This document shows, piece after piece, positions 10,432 to 21,678 of a stretch of 64,000 nucleotides of DNA. Both the position numbers and the translations under genes were made by a program. The notes under the pieces are model-generated. The model searched no databases. It was not told where the DNA came from and saw only the letters and a list, made by a program, of their open reading frames with translations. The stretch comes from Anagrus nilaparvatae (lineage: Eukaryota > Arthropoda > Insecta > Hymenoptera > Mymaridae). The stretch lies in contig JAKSXM010000107.1 in assembly GCA_022575985.1 (NCBI GenBank), positions 2,976,001 through 3,040,000 of the forward strand, given 5' to 3'. Numbering within the stretch: the first letter of the stretch is position 1; every line of letters starts with the position of its first letter.

Positions 10432-12406
10432 CACGGTGCCCCTGAAACAATTTAAATAAAAATTCAAATTACCCCCGAGATTCCAATGAAAATATGTTTT
10501 TTATTTGTTCAGAGTCACAAAAATCAAAAAATTTAAAAAATCCGTCTGGCGCTTTTTTTTTTTTAGCTAAAAACTGTTTCATTTCGATATTATAATAGAA
10601 ATTAATTGGAAAATAATAAACAAGTTTGTATAAAAGCTGTTTTAAGTTATAAAAAATAATTTTTAATGTACAATATGTTTTATAAGATTAAATTTACTAA
10701 AAAAAAATAGTTTTACCAACAAAAAAAAAGACCTAGAAACAACAGGCAGCTCAGGGAAGCCCAGGGCATCACAAAATCGAAATTTTAAGAAAAATTATAA
10801 TTTTAATGTAAAAATTATAATTTTAATGTAAAAATTACACTTTAAATGTAAAAATTATAATTTTAATTTAAAAATTAATTAACTAATTAATTAACGAAAA
10901 TTAATTCATTAACACCAGAGCGGAGAGTTTTGGAAATGAGCAAAAATTAATACATTCCCTTATAGATAAGTGGCTAAAAAGTTCATCCTAATAGTAAAAT
11001 TTCACGCTCTTTCAGAATCTGACATTAGTTTTGATCTACAACCCTTAAATATACACTAAAAAGAGGGGTGAAAGGGATAGATCAGGCATTATTAGGAAAT
11101 GTTTGGAAAAATCAATGAAAAAAGTATCAAATTTTATTGAAAAATGCTTGAACATAATATTTTTTATGTAAATTTAAGTAAACTTTGTATACATTGTGGT
11201 CTCATACATTTTGGTCCTATTTACAACCCTTAAAATGTGCCATGTGGATAAGGGTAGTTAAAAAAAAATTAAAATAAAACTTATTTTTTATAATTAAAAT
11301 TATATTCTTAAGTAAAATTGGCTGCTAATTTCAAATTTAACGTCAGTTTTGTACAAAAACTTTGATGCATTCTTTAAAATAGGGGTGACTTTGACAAATT
11401 TGCCATAAAGCATAACCCTAATACGGCTGCTTTACCCCGTTCAGCCCAATTTTAGAAGGTGTGTCAAAAATTAAAAATTTTGAACAAAACTGACGTTAAA
11501 TTTGAAATTAGCAGCCAATTTTACTTAAGAATATAATTTTAATTATAAAAAATAAGTTTTATTTTAATTTTTTTGTAACTACCCTTATCCACATGGCACA
11601 TTTTAAGGGTTGTAAATAGGACCAAAATGTATGAGACCGCAATGTATACAAAGTTTACTTAAATTTACATAAAAAATATTATGTTCAAGCATTTTTCAAT
11701 AAAATTTGATACTTTTTTCATTGATTTTTCCAAACATTTCCTAATAATGCCTGATCTATCCCTTTCACCCCTCTTTTTAGTGTATATTTAAGGGTTGTAG
11801 ATCAAAAATAATGTCAGATTCTGAAAGAGCGCCAAATTTTACTATTAGGATGAACTTTTTAGCCACTTATCTATAAGGGAATGTATTTATTTTTGCTCAT
11901 TTCCAAAACTCTCCGCCCCGGCGTTAATGAATTAATTTTCGTTAATTAATTAGTTAATTAATTTTTAAATTAAAATTATAATTTTTACATTTAAAGTGTA
12001 ATTTTTACATTAAAATTATAATTTTTACATTAAAATTATAATTTTTCTTAAAATTTCGATTTTGAGATGCCCTGGGCTTCCCTGAGCTGCCTGTTGTTTC
12101 TAGGTCTTTTTTTTGTTGGTAAAACTATTTTTTTTTTAGTAAATTTAATCTTATAAAAGATATTGTACATTAAAAATTATTTTTTATAACTTAAAACAGC
12201 TTTTATACAAACTTGTTTATTATTTTCCAATTAATTTCTATTATAATATCGAAATGAAACAGTTTTTAGCTAAAAAAAAAAAAAAGCGCCAGACGGATTT
12301 TTTAAATTTTTTGATTTTTGTGACTCTGAACAACTAAAAAACAAATTTTTATTGGAATCTCGGGGGTAATTTGAATTTTTATTTAAATTTTTTCAGGGGC
12401 ACCGTG
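10432..12406. mobile_element. Long-armed foldback transposon, 4-bp TTAG duplication, CMC-like ends
   Basis: TIR CACGGTGCCCCTGAAA opens at 10432 and its complement closes at 12406. The arms are about 925 bp each (10432-11357 and 11480-12406) with few differences, around a ~120-bp spacer. TTAG flanks both ends and occurs once in the uninterrupted version of the host repeat, so it is a true target duplication. Ends beginning CAC plus a 3-4-bp duplication resemble the CMC/Chapaev superfamily. There is no coding capacity. Confidence 0.85.
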
Positions 12407-13493
12407 TTAGGTACTACATCCAAAAATAAAAAAAAATTAAGTTTTTTTTTGTATTTTTTGGTGAAAAAAATTTTGAGAAAAGAATTTAAAAAAAATTAGT
12501 TATCAGATTCGAGATATCGAGTAAAAATCGTACTTTCAAATATAAGTACTTTCATGGAAATAAATTAGGTATTACATCCAAATTAAAAAAAAAAAAAAAT
12601 AGTTTGAGATTTTTTGATGAAAAAATTTTGGAAAAAAAAATTAGGTCTTAATTCCAAAATAAAATTTATTAGAAATTATTTGTGAAATATCACCGGTTAC
12701 AATATTTTCAGATATTCGTACTTTCATAGAAAAAAATTAAGTATTACGTCCTAAAATAAAAAAAATTTTGGCATTTTTTGTATTTTTTGGCAACAAAAAT
12801 TTTGAGAAAAAAATTTAAAAAAAATTAAGTATCAGGTCCAAAAAATTGCTATAAACGATATTTCTAAAACTAGTACTTCCACAGAAATAAATTAAGTACT
12901 GCGTCCGTAAAGAAAAAAAAATTGGAATTTTTTGTATTTTTTGGTGAAAAAAATTTTGAGAAAAAAATTTTCAAAAATAAATTATAAGATTTGAGATATA
13001 GAGTAAAAACGATACTTCTAGATATCAGTACTTTTATGGAAAAAAATGAGGTACTACATCCAAAAAGAAAAAAAAATATAGTGTTTTTTTAATTTTTTTA
13101 TGTAAAAAGTTTTGAAAAAAAAAAATTTCGAAAAATTACGTATCAGATGGAGAAATCCTTTACAAACGATAATTTTAGATATTCGTACTTTCATAGGAAA
13201 AAATTAAGTATTACGTCCTAAAATAAAAAAAATTTTGGCGTTTTTTGTATTTTTTGGCGACAAAAATTTTGAGAAAAAAATTTTGAAAAAATTAAGTATC
13301 AGGTCCAAAAAAATGCTATAAACGATATTTCTAAAACTAGTACTTCCACAGAAATAAATTAAGTACTGCATCCGTAAAGAAAAAAAAAATTGGTATTTTT
13401 TGTATTTTTTGGTGAAAAAAATTTTGAGAAAAAAATTTTCAAAAAATTAGTTATCAGATTCGAGATATCGAGTAAAAATCGTACTTTCAAATA

Positions 13494-15307
13494 TGGGCAT
13501 ATCTCACCAAGTGGTTATATTGCATATATGAGGGTTTTAATGAAAATCCAGCTTTCTGTTTAAAAAAAAAATTATTGAAATTTATTTAAATATATTTCTT
13601 CTCAAGCCTCAAGAAATTTTTTTGCCTAATTTCTTTAATTATTATGAAATAACAGCCTTAGAATGATTCGAAACCCTATTATTTTGTTGGTAACCTTGTT
13701 AAGTTTTTTAAATTCTTAACATTACAGTGGGAATGCCGTAAAACCATTTGCCTTTTTATAAATAGATTTTGATAAATTAATAATATATTTAATTTCTTCA
13801 CATAATTAAAACAGTGTGCTCCTTTTCTAAAAAAAATTCTGCCAGCTGAAATATTGGTAACCACATTTTCAAATAAATCCGACCAAAGAAAGTTTCTTTA
13901 GCCACAAATGAATGCCGTGAACAATTTTTACTTCTAACTATTCTCAAAATTCTGTACAATGTTTCACAATTTGAAAGTGATTTGAGAAAAACTGGTGCCT
14001 CCAATAATTTAGTAGATATCGACACCAAAAGAATTTGTTGTCGATGCGTAATTTTGATACTAAAATCACATTTTTTAATGGCACTCGTTCAATTTTTAAA
14101 AAATCTTCGCAAAATCTTTTGTGATTTATGTAAAATGTTATAAGATTTCAGTTAAAAAAAACGGCATAGCTTAATTCAATGCGTTGTATGTATAAACTGC
14201 AGTTTTATATAAACTAATCGTACAATTTCGAAGCGTTGTTTACCAATAACCTAAAAATAACAAACGTGTAAGAATTACGTATATTTCATTCTTATAGTTC
14301 AAAAAAGATGTTTTTGATTTGAATTTAGTGCTTTAAAAAAATAAATAAAATTTTGTAGTTGTAGGTCATACTTTGTGGATCATTAAAATCTATATTTCAA
14401 GAAATATACATTTTGAAAAAAATCAAAAACTCTAAAAAAATGTTTCAAAAATCATAGAAGGCACAACTAATAACTAAATGATTTAATAAATTATAATAAG
14501 ATAATGCGATCATATTTTAACCAGTGGTGGATTCAGAAAAGGGCCTAAAGGGTGTGGCGCTTAAGCAAAATTTTGTATGTTTTCTTATGAAATTTGTATA
14601 AAAAAACAAAATTATGAATAAAAAACATGCATTTTTTGGAGTTCAGGGGAGAAAATCACCCTTACCACCCCCCTTTTGATCCACCCATGATTTTAGCAGT
14701 AGTCAAATAAAAATTAGGTATAGCGATAAAGAATTTTTAAAACAATTATTTAGTATAATAGGAAGTTTAAAGACAAATAATTTAAATGCTTTGAGTGATT
14801 TTTTGAAACAATCAGGAACTTTTCTTACATATTAAAATTTTATAAAACTGCAAAAATAAAAATTTTTTTAAAATAATTTTTTAATAACTAATTTGTTAAC
14901 TATATTTTAGACTTTATGTGAGCAATGAGTTAAAGATTCAGGGAGCTCAGCCTAGCTATACCTATAGCGCAGTCGGTAAAACATTTAATTTTTTGTTTAT
15001 AAAAAAATTAAAAATTTATCTTCTTATTATTGGTTTTTGGACAGAAATAAAATTTATTGTTATATACCTCTACATTTTCCAGTATTTTTGAGAACTAATT
15101 TCATTATTTAGTAATTATAACCTTAAATATATTTTTTAATTTAAGAAGTTCATTTATCAAACGCCGTATCTTAAAATTAAGTTACGCAAAGAAAATCTTA
15201 ATTCTTATTGTTTTATTAAACTTCTGTCCAAATTTCATTATTGTGCTCTCAAAAATAAAATTTATTTTTTAAAATTAGAAATATAACCACTTGGTGAGAT
15301 ATGCCCA
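13494..15307. mobile_element. TA-flanked TIR element inserted in the satellite array
   Basis: TIR TGGGCATATCTCACCAAGTG (continuing to ~27 bp) opens at 13494 and its complement ends at 15307. The interrupted satellite unit contains TATA once at the junction, so the element duplicated TA, as Tc1/mariner-like elements do. Inside are only short minus-strand frames (about 13679-14028) that may be transposase debris. A truncated reverse-orientation relative lies at 47886-47990. Confidence 0.75.
14522..14689. mobile_element. Small MITE-like insertion, imperfect TIRs
   Basis: CAGTGGTGGATTCAGAAAAG at the left is imperfectly complementary to CCCCTTTTGATCCACCCATG at the right, giving a ~168-bp unit. 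It lies within the TA-flanked element. No clear target duplication was found. Confidence 0.4.
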
Positions 15308-15446
15308 TATAAGTACTTTCGTGGAAATAAATGAGGTATTACATCCAAATTAAAAAAAAAAAAAAGTGTTTGAGATTTTTTGATGAAAAAATTTTTGAAA
15401 AAAAAATTAGGTCTTAATTCCATAATGGTTGTGAAATTTCACCGGT

Positions 15447-15455
<9 letters not shown>

Positions 15456-15486
<31 letters not shown>
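15456..15486. repeat. CA microsatellite
   Basis: An uninterrupted ACACAC run near the right end of the Helentron-like copy A. Copy C carries a TACG/CA run at the same place. Confidence 0.9.
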
Positions 15487-15489
<3 letters not shown>

Positions 15490-15604
15490 TTTTTTTAAAA
15501 ACCGGTTTTTTAGCTTCCTGAGGTCCCAAAACGTGCTTATATGCCAAAAAATCAAAAATCAAAATTTCATCTATCACAAAGGTTCCTCTATGAGGAACCA
15601 AAAT

Positions 15605-17276
15605 AAGCAAAATTAAAGTAAGTTGCTAGGATATTGAAACAAGTTGTTTAGATATTATTATTACAAAATATTTAGGTTAATATGCTTTAAAATTCAAGCA
15701 AAACATATTTAAGATTCAAAAAACAATTATTTCATAAAAGTTTCTAAAAAAACAATTCGAGATTTAAAAAAATATTTTTTTAAAATAAAAAAAATTATTA
15801 AGGTTCAAGAAATAGATTTCAGATTTAATTAACTAAAAATTAAAATCAGAAGTTTCAGTACAAACATGTTTACATTTTCAATATAAAACTATTTAAGATT
15901 TTTAAAACATTTTTAAGATTCATGGAAATCTAAATGATTAAGATTAATAAAATCTTAAACATGTTTTAATTTCAAACTTAATTTTTTGAATCTATTTTCT
16001 TATTTAAATCTAAGAAATATTGAAAAAATATTGATTAAAATTTATCCAATACGAATAAAACTTTGAAAACATGTTAAAGATTATTTAAACTTCTAAAAAT
16101 AAATTAAATATCTAAAGCTACTAAATAGAATAAAACAAAATATATTCAAAGTTGCTGTTTTTTTTAAGAACACTTCTCTAAAAAATTTTGTTGTGAAATA
16201 TCAAGAGATAGATTGTTTCCTACACACATAAAAATTTTATTAAAAAACTGCACTTGGAATTACAAAAATAGATCTAAAATAAACTTTTAAATTTAAGATG
16301 ACTAATAATAACTAAATTTGAACCCATTGAAATTAATCTAAGTGTGTTAATAATAGCAATTCTTTAATTGAATATTTTAATTTTTGATCAGGTATTATAA
16401 AAAAATTATTTCAAAATATTTTAAAATAAAAAAATCAAAATTTTGACTGATTTTAGTTTTAAAAGATTGTGTAATTTTTTTACAATATCCTGGATTATTA
16501 TTTTTTTTTTTAAGGATGGTAAGGGAATATGTAGGGTACGTGTATTGAACATCACTCTTAAATACACGTATGTTAGATTTTACACAGCTGCTATTGTGTA
16601 TTGTGTTAGAAAAAATGAAAAATTTTTTTCTAGAATTTTGAGGCATCTTAATCAAAAAATTATTAACTTTTATAAAATTTCTCAAAAATTACAAGATTTT
16701 TACACAAATTTTCAAACAAATATCTTATAAAATTATCCTATAATTGTCTAAATAAATACATGCACACAAAATATTCAATTTAATCCCAATGGAACAAATG
16801 AAAATCTCCCTATAATATAAAATTCTAAATGCATACAAAACATCTGTGTGTAAGTGCGTATATATCATAAAAAACATCCATATGCACCATTATACACTGT
16901 ACATAAATGTCATTCTGTACAAATGAAAAAACTCGTTTAAGATATTAGTAAAATTAACAAAATATTAAAAAACAGATTTTTTCCAATTTGTTTCATTTCT
17001 TAATTTATTACAAAAGGACAAGTTTAAAAAAAATGTAAAACTCCATATATACAAATTTAACTGTACACTCAGAAATATAAAGGAAAAATTGTCTATTGTA
17101 CTTTCATCTTCTTTTTATAAATTACATAATTTCTAGGAAAGCACATACACACGATGCATTTAAAAAAGTTACGCAAGTATAACAATGTATTGTAATAATA
17201 TGACTTTAGAAATTTTAAGATAAAAAAACAATTGCGAAAAAGAATATATATAAAGAAAAATAGCTTTTGATGTTTG
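15605..17276. other. Non-coding AT-rich interval
   Basis: Long A/T runs with short opposite-strand overlapping frames around 16395-16730 that lack coding character. An ATACACGTAT-type inverted pair lies at about 16537-16571. No gene was recognised. Confidence 0.5.
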
Positions 17277-17353
17277 ATGATGATGCCAGCAGGTATTGCT
17301 ACTCTTCTTAAAGCAGATGTCGAAAAATATAAAAATAAAAAAAGATGGACCAG
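17277..17353 (+). CDS. Possible first coding exon of an unidentified gene
   Basis: Three consecutive ATG codons open a 25-codon stretch, MMMPAGIATLLKADVEKYKN then KKRWT. Its balanced amino-acid use is unlike the AT-rich noise around it. It ends at AG|GTGAGAG, a strong splice-donor match, with 2 nt of the next codon left over. An in-frame TGA lies a few codons upstream, so translation would start here. I found no convincing second exon. The peptide (short hydrophobic start, then a basic amphipathic segment) is not one I can name. It could also be chance or a stranded exon. Confidence 0.33.
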
Positions 17354-17993
17354 GTGAGAGAGTGGGAATAATAATAAGGGGACCACCATATACATTTCGA
17401 TAGTTTTCCGATCAAGGCCCACGCGTCACTTACACCTGCTCTTCATCATCATTCTTAAACCCATTTATACCTATTTTTCTCAAAATATATACTTTACGTA
17501 TGTTCAGGAAACTATAGGTAGCTCCCCGTTTTTAAGGTTGAACTCTTTTTTTAAAGGATTGGTTTTGTGTATATTGTCTTTTTTTTTATAAGTTTTAAAT
17601 CTGATCTATTTATAGAGCCTATTTTTTTAGTACATAACAAGATTTTTAGTTTTTACTTTTAAGTTACAAGATTTTTTAGTACTTAACAAGATTTTTTCCA
17701 CTTTTTTACTTTAATATTGGCTTTAAATTTCATTTTCAGTTATTCAAAATTATTAAATATTCAAAATTATTATATTAAGCTTTGAGAGCCTTATTCGTCA
17801 TAAGCAGAAAATTTGATCAAATAGTTAAATCCCCACTTTGCTATTTAATTAATTGAAAAATGATGAGACAGCACTAGATTTACCCAATAGAGCTAACAAA
17901 ATTATTAGAAATATTTATAGACAATATTATAAGTTTTACCAATACGGAAAGACATTAGTCTGTGGTAAAGTGTAAAAAAAAGGTCAAACCTCA
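17354..17993. other. Non-coding interval (intron or intergenic)
   Basis: If the exon at 17277-17353 is real, this would be its intron. No acceptor plus coding exon was recognised before the next mobile element. Confidence 0.4.
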
Positions 17994-19245
17994 AACTAAT
18001 AATGAAAGAGCATGAATCGAGATGGAACTTTTTGCAATCGCCTAAGAAAAACAATGCTAAAAAAGTGATTCAACGGAAAATACTGTAGTATGTATTCCTC
18101 AGACACTCATTTTTTGAAAAGAACTTTTTTTTCTGTTTTAAAAGGATCTAGTAGGTTTTTGGGGCGCTGATCTCGAATATGATATCAAAGGGTATTGTAG
18201 TATGAATAACCACCCTTATTTTCACCCCTTTCACCCAATAGTGACTCATATTTCGAAAAGAACATTCTTTCGTTTTTAAAAAGGTCTACTAGGTTTTTTT
18301 GAGCGCTGATCTCAAATATGATGTCAAAGATGCTATTTTTGGTTTTAAAGTTTGAATAACTATCCTCATATTAACCCATATTACCCTTACATATTCGTTT
18401 GCCCTAAAAAACATTTGTTTCATCTATTTAAAATCATTTAGGACGCTGAACTCAGCCAGATATGATGTTTAAGAAACTAGTACACAATAACAAAACCATA
18501 CCCTAATTCATACACCTACATAATTTAAAAAAATGGTCTATAAAAAAAACGACATATTATGCCTTATACTGACAGAACTTAATGAAGTAATCTATAATAA
18601 AAAAAACGACACGTCTAGTCTTACACCCACCAAACCTAAGGAAGTAATCTAAAATGAAAAAACGAGACGTCAAGCCTTACACCCACAAAACCTAAGAAAG
18701 TAATGTAAAATGAAAAAACGACACGTCAAGCTTTACACCCACAAAACCTAAGGAAGTGGTCGATAATAAAATAAAGCACCGCAAAACCTATATTAGACCA
18801 ATTTAAAACAGAAAAAAACGTTCTTTTCAAAAATTGAGTTCCTGAGGGGCGAAAGGGGTTAAAATAAGGGTGGTTATTCTGTCGAAAACACCTTGAATAG
18901 CATTTTTGGCATCATATAACCATATAATACATTATTAAAAAGTGAAAAAAAAACATTTTTTACTAAATTACTATATTGGGGGTAAAAAGCGTGAAAAATT
19001 GAGGTAAACATCACCCTTTGAAAAACTATAGTATTTTCTGTTGAAACAATTTTTTGACATTGTTTTCCTTAGGCGAATGCTAAAGGTTTTATCTCGATTC
19101 ATGCTCTTTCATTATTAGTTAAAGGTGAATAACTATTTGACTAATACTCAATATTGTTCAACTCTTTCTTTTTTTTACGTCATTTTTATTATTTTTTTAT
19201 TTTTAATACCTGCATTTGTTTTAAAACGGAATAAAAGTAATTAAA
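17994..19245. mobile_element. Foldback element with AACTAATAATGAAAGAGC ends, copy 1
   Basis: AACTAATAATGAAAGAGC at 17994 is inverted at 19120. Similarity to the second copy (30332-36866) continues on the right to about 19245. The interior holds a four- to five-unit tandem repeat of ~60 bp (about 18530-18775; each unit has CACCCACAAAACCTAAGG, then AAAAAACGACACGTCAAG). The arms also repeat a GGTTTTTTTGGGCGCTGATC-like segment. Non-coding. It ends just beyond the 3' side of the ionotropic receptor gene. Confidence 0.75.
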
Positions 19246-19295
19246 AATTTTAATTTATTAATATGAAACAATTTTTTTTTTAAATTCTATTATGT

Positions 19296-21167
19296 TTAAA
19301 CCATACTCCGTGGTTTAACAAAGATTTTATGAATTTTCAGTTTCTTTTTGGTTTTTCGTTTCATCTTCATTGTTATGAATTTGAATAGTTTTTTTATTGT
19401 TGTTTTTAGCAATGGATAATAGAACCAAATGTATTCCAATAGCAAACCAAACAATGAAATACAAATTCCTATAATTATTAGCCACAGTAAAATTATAGGT
19501 AAAGTGTCCTCTTCATCTTTAATTTCTTCAGATGCTGTTTTTTTACTGATTTTGTTAGCGTGGTCATAATCAGATCTCCATTTTACGTCTAGTCCAACTT
19601 CGTGAATTCGTAAATAAATATTTGCAAATTTATTTCTTAATGGAGAATTATGAGGAAACGTAATAATGAGATATGATTGATACAAAATTAAATCAGTTAT
19701 TTTGTATCTAATGCCATCCAAGATATTGTTCTTTCGATAAAGAATTTTTTTAGCATGTCTCTGAAGATGGATAAAAATATGTTTAACAGAAATTCTTTCT
19801 TTCTTATCCGGGAGCCTTGCCAAATCCATTACATTTTTATAAATATCTTTAGTGTTACTTTTGAATATTTTTAAATCTAAAGCAGTATATTTATATATTA
19901 CAGTAAGATTCTTTTTGAATATGTCTTCAAATGATTCAATAGTTGGTATTTCTTGGGTAGAATATTTTAGTGTCGTAACATCAGAAACAAGATCAGAAAT
20001 GAAAAAAAGTGAAACAACAAATAAAGTAAAGAATATTATTTTTGTTCTTAAATTACGACGAGGATCCATGTTTACGCCTAAACCTAACATCATGCTGTAA
20101 ATATTAAACGCTGACCACTCATCTTTTTTTAATTTGAAAATGAAAACAATGAATAAGAATATAAGAATTATTCCAAGCAAGCTTAAAACGGAAACCAAGA
20201 TTTCAGAAGAAAATACCAAATTCTTTTTTCTTAAAATTGGTGTAATCAGAATATATTTAATGGGTTCTACAAAGAATGTATGCAATAGATTGCCGTTCAG
20301 GTAATACTTTATCACACTAACAACTATATCTAGTTTTTTTATAGCAACTTCACCAACAGCTGTATTATTATTTGCCATTGGAATAAACGTCGAAGTTACA
20401 TTTAGAGAATTCGCAAAACATTCGTAAGATTTATACAAAGGTATTAGTAAATATAAATCATATTCCATATAATAATTTATTAAATTATTTTTATAATAAT
20501 CGGGCCAATTAGCTTTATTAACTCCTACCTTCATATTGTAGCCATTGATCTTATCAAATGTATCAGGAAAAATGATAAAAGATGAATCTTTGTTTAAACT
20601 TTTCATAACGACAGATTTTAACAATCGCTTAGAGTAAAAAATAGAAGGATTTTTAGAACCTATTTTATAAAATATGGTAAAGTCATAAAAATTTAAATTA
20701 TTTGCATATTCAAGCAATTTAAAATTTAGTTCTTCAGTTGGAAAGTTTTTCAAATTAACAAAGAGAATTACTTTAGTATTTGTTAAATAAAACAGAGAAT
20801 TTTGAATTAGTTTCAAAGTATTAAAAGATTTTTTATCCAGCTTAATTATGTCACTTTCACTTAGAACAATAATATGCAGAGGTGCAGAAATATTGCGATT
20901 ATACTGAATATTACGATCTTCTGATCTTCTAGGGTTTAGGGGTTTGTTTAGGTCAACGACAGCAGTTGGGACATGATTTATCAAGTACTTATACGTTTTA
21001 AGGTAGCTATTTTTATCAATTAAATCACTTCCATTTTTGTAGTTTGAATATAACGTGATCCTATTTGGTTGTACTTCTTTCAATACTTGATGTAGTATGC
21101 TTTCTACTTCAAACGATTGCACCAAATCCAATAGCGTAATAAAGCAAGTTAAACGGGAAATCTTCAT
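19296..21167 (-). CDS. Divergent insect ionotropic receptor (chemosensory IR)
   Basis: A 623-residue single-exon frame of the variant ionotropic glutamate receptor family, which forms ligand-gated cation channels in dendrites of chemosensory neurons, usually with co-receptor IRs. An ATG at 21167 gives MKISRLTCFITLLDLVQS, a plausible signal peptide; the frame extends eight codons further upstream but without an ATG. The N-terminal half is the extracellular region, with a split ligand-binding lobe around FDKINGYNMKVGV (~205). TM1 is at ~323-346 (VSVLSLLGIILIFLFIVFIF). The pore loop and TM2 run ~350-396 (DEWSAFNIYSMMLGLGV ... FFISDLVSD). The second lobe follows, then TM3 at ~557-584 and a Lys/Arg-rich tail. 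The ligand-binding lobes are too diverged to assign a ligand or a named IR. An AATAAA on the minus strand at 19258-19253 could serve polyadenylation. Intact, no stops. Confidence 0.85.
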   Translation of the reverse strand: MKISRLTCFITLLDLVQSFEVESILHQVLKEVQPNRITLYSNYKNGSDLIDKNSYLKTYKYLINHVPTAVVDLNKPLNPRRSEDRNIQYNRNISAPLHIIVLSESDIIKLDKKSFNTLKLIQNSLFYLTNTKVILFVNLKNFPTEELNFKLLEYANNLNFYDFTIFYKIGSKNPSIFYSKRLLKSVVMKSLNKDSSFIIFPDTFDKINGYNMKVGVNKANWPDYYKNNLINYYMEYDLYLLIPLYKSYECFANSLNVTSTFIPMANNNTAVGEVAIKKLDIVVSVIKYYLNGNLLHTFFVEPIKYILITPILRKKNLVFSSEILVSVLSLLGIILIFLFIVFIFKLKKDEWSAFNIYSMMLGLGVNMDPRRNLRTKIIFFTLFVVSLFFISDLVSDVTTLKYSTQEIPTIESFEDIFKKNLTVIYKYTALDLKIFKSNTKDIYKNVMDLARLPDKKERISVKHIFIHLQRHAKKILYRKNNILDGIRYKITDLILYQSYLIITFPHNSPLRNKFANIYLRIHEVGLDVKWRSDYDHANKISKKTASEEIKDEEDTLPIILLWLIIIGICISLFGLLLEYIWFYYPLLKTTIKKLFKFITMKMKRKTKKKLKIHKIFVKPRSMV

Positions 21168-21678
21168 TTTTAAATCGGTTGCGATGTTCAAAATACCTTA
21201 AAAGGAAAAATTTATATGCGTTGATATTTTGTTTTGATTTTGATATTTATTTAAGGATTCATTCAATTACAATGTAAAAAACAAAAACCCAATGAAAGTA
21301 AAATTATTCGTTTTTTCGTTTTATTTAAATAATAACCAATTACTTAAACCTAAGGAAATTAGCTGACATACATAGCCATACTAACCTGATTGACATGCTG
21401 TAGGTATAATAGTTATAAAGCTCTCATATGATCGATAGGTTGAACATTATATTATTTATATACTTCAATGAGAGCGTTATTTAGCTTCTTGGGATTTGTT
21501 TTGGAAGGGTTTACTGACTACTTGTTTATCACAAACACCCTAGATTCCAAAAGTTACTTTCTAGTATTGCATTTATCTGCGAACTTAAATTATTGTCCAT
21601 GCTTTACTATTTTACTGTAAACACAAATCATTCATCGACCCTAAATTTAAATTATTCTAATTCCCGTTTGACCCTAAA
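21168..21678. other. Upstream region of the receptor gene
   Basis: AT-rich, with no other gene recognised. It presumably holds the promoter, or an upstream non-coding exon, of the minus-strand receptor. No unambiguous TATA or initiator was picked out. Confidence 0.4.

Larger units (their letters stand above)
9666..15604 (+). mobile_element. Helentron-like satellite-bearing element, copy A (split by two insertions)
   Basis: Visible pieces are 9666-10431, 12407-13493 and 15308-15604. They consist of diverged ~160-165-bp units (AAATTAAGTA-TACGTCC, then long A/T tracts, then GATATCGAGTAAAAA). The right end has a CA microsatellite, AACCGGTTTTTTAGCTTCC, and a perfect terminal hairpin GGTTCCTC-TAT-GAGGAACC (15581-15599) a few bases from the end. 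Related copies at 26.6, 36.9 and 41 kb share that right end. Internal minisatellites plus a 3' hairpin resemble Helentron-associated elements (DINE-1 type). The family call is inferred. The left end is missing or abuts the MITE. Confidence 0.6.

Noticed and set aside
13679..14028. Minus-strand frames inside the TA-flanked element as a transposase
   Set aside because: Too short, no DDE/D signature seen; kept only as possible debris.
16395..16730. Overlapping ~95-codon frames on both strands
   Set aside because: Composition follows the A/T tracts; neither has motifs or a context.
17093..17422. 109-codon minus-strand frame
   Set aside because: It is the antisense of the better candidate exon at 17277-17353 plus AT-rich flank, giving a Phe/Leu/Tyr-rich artefact.
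19852..20100. 82-codon plus-strand frame
   Set aside because: Antisense shadow of the ionotropic receptor.
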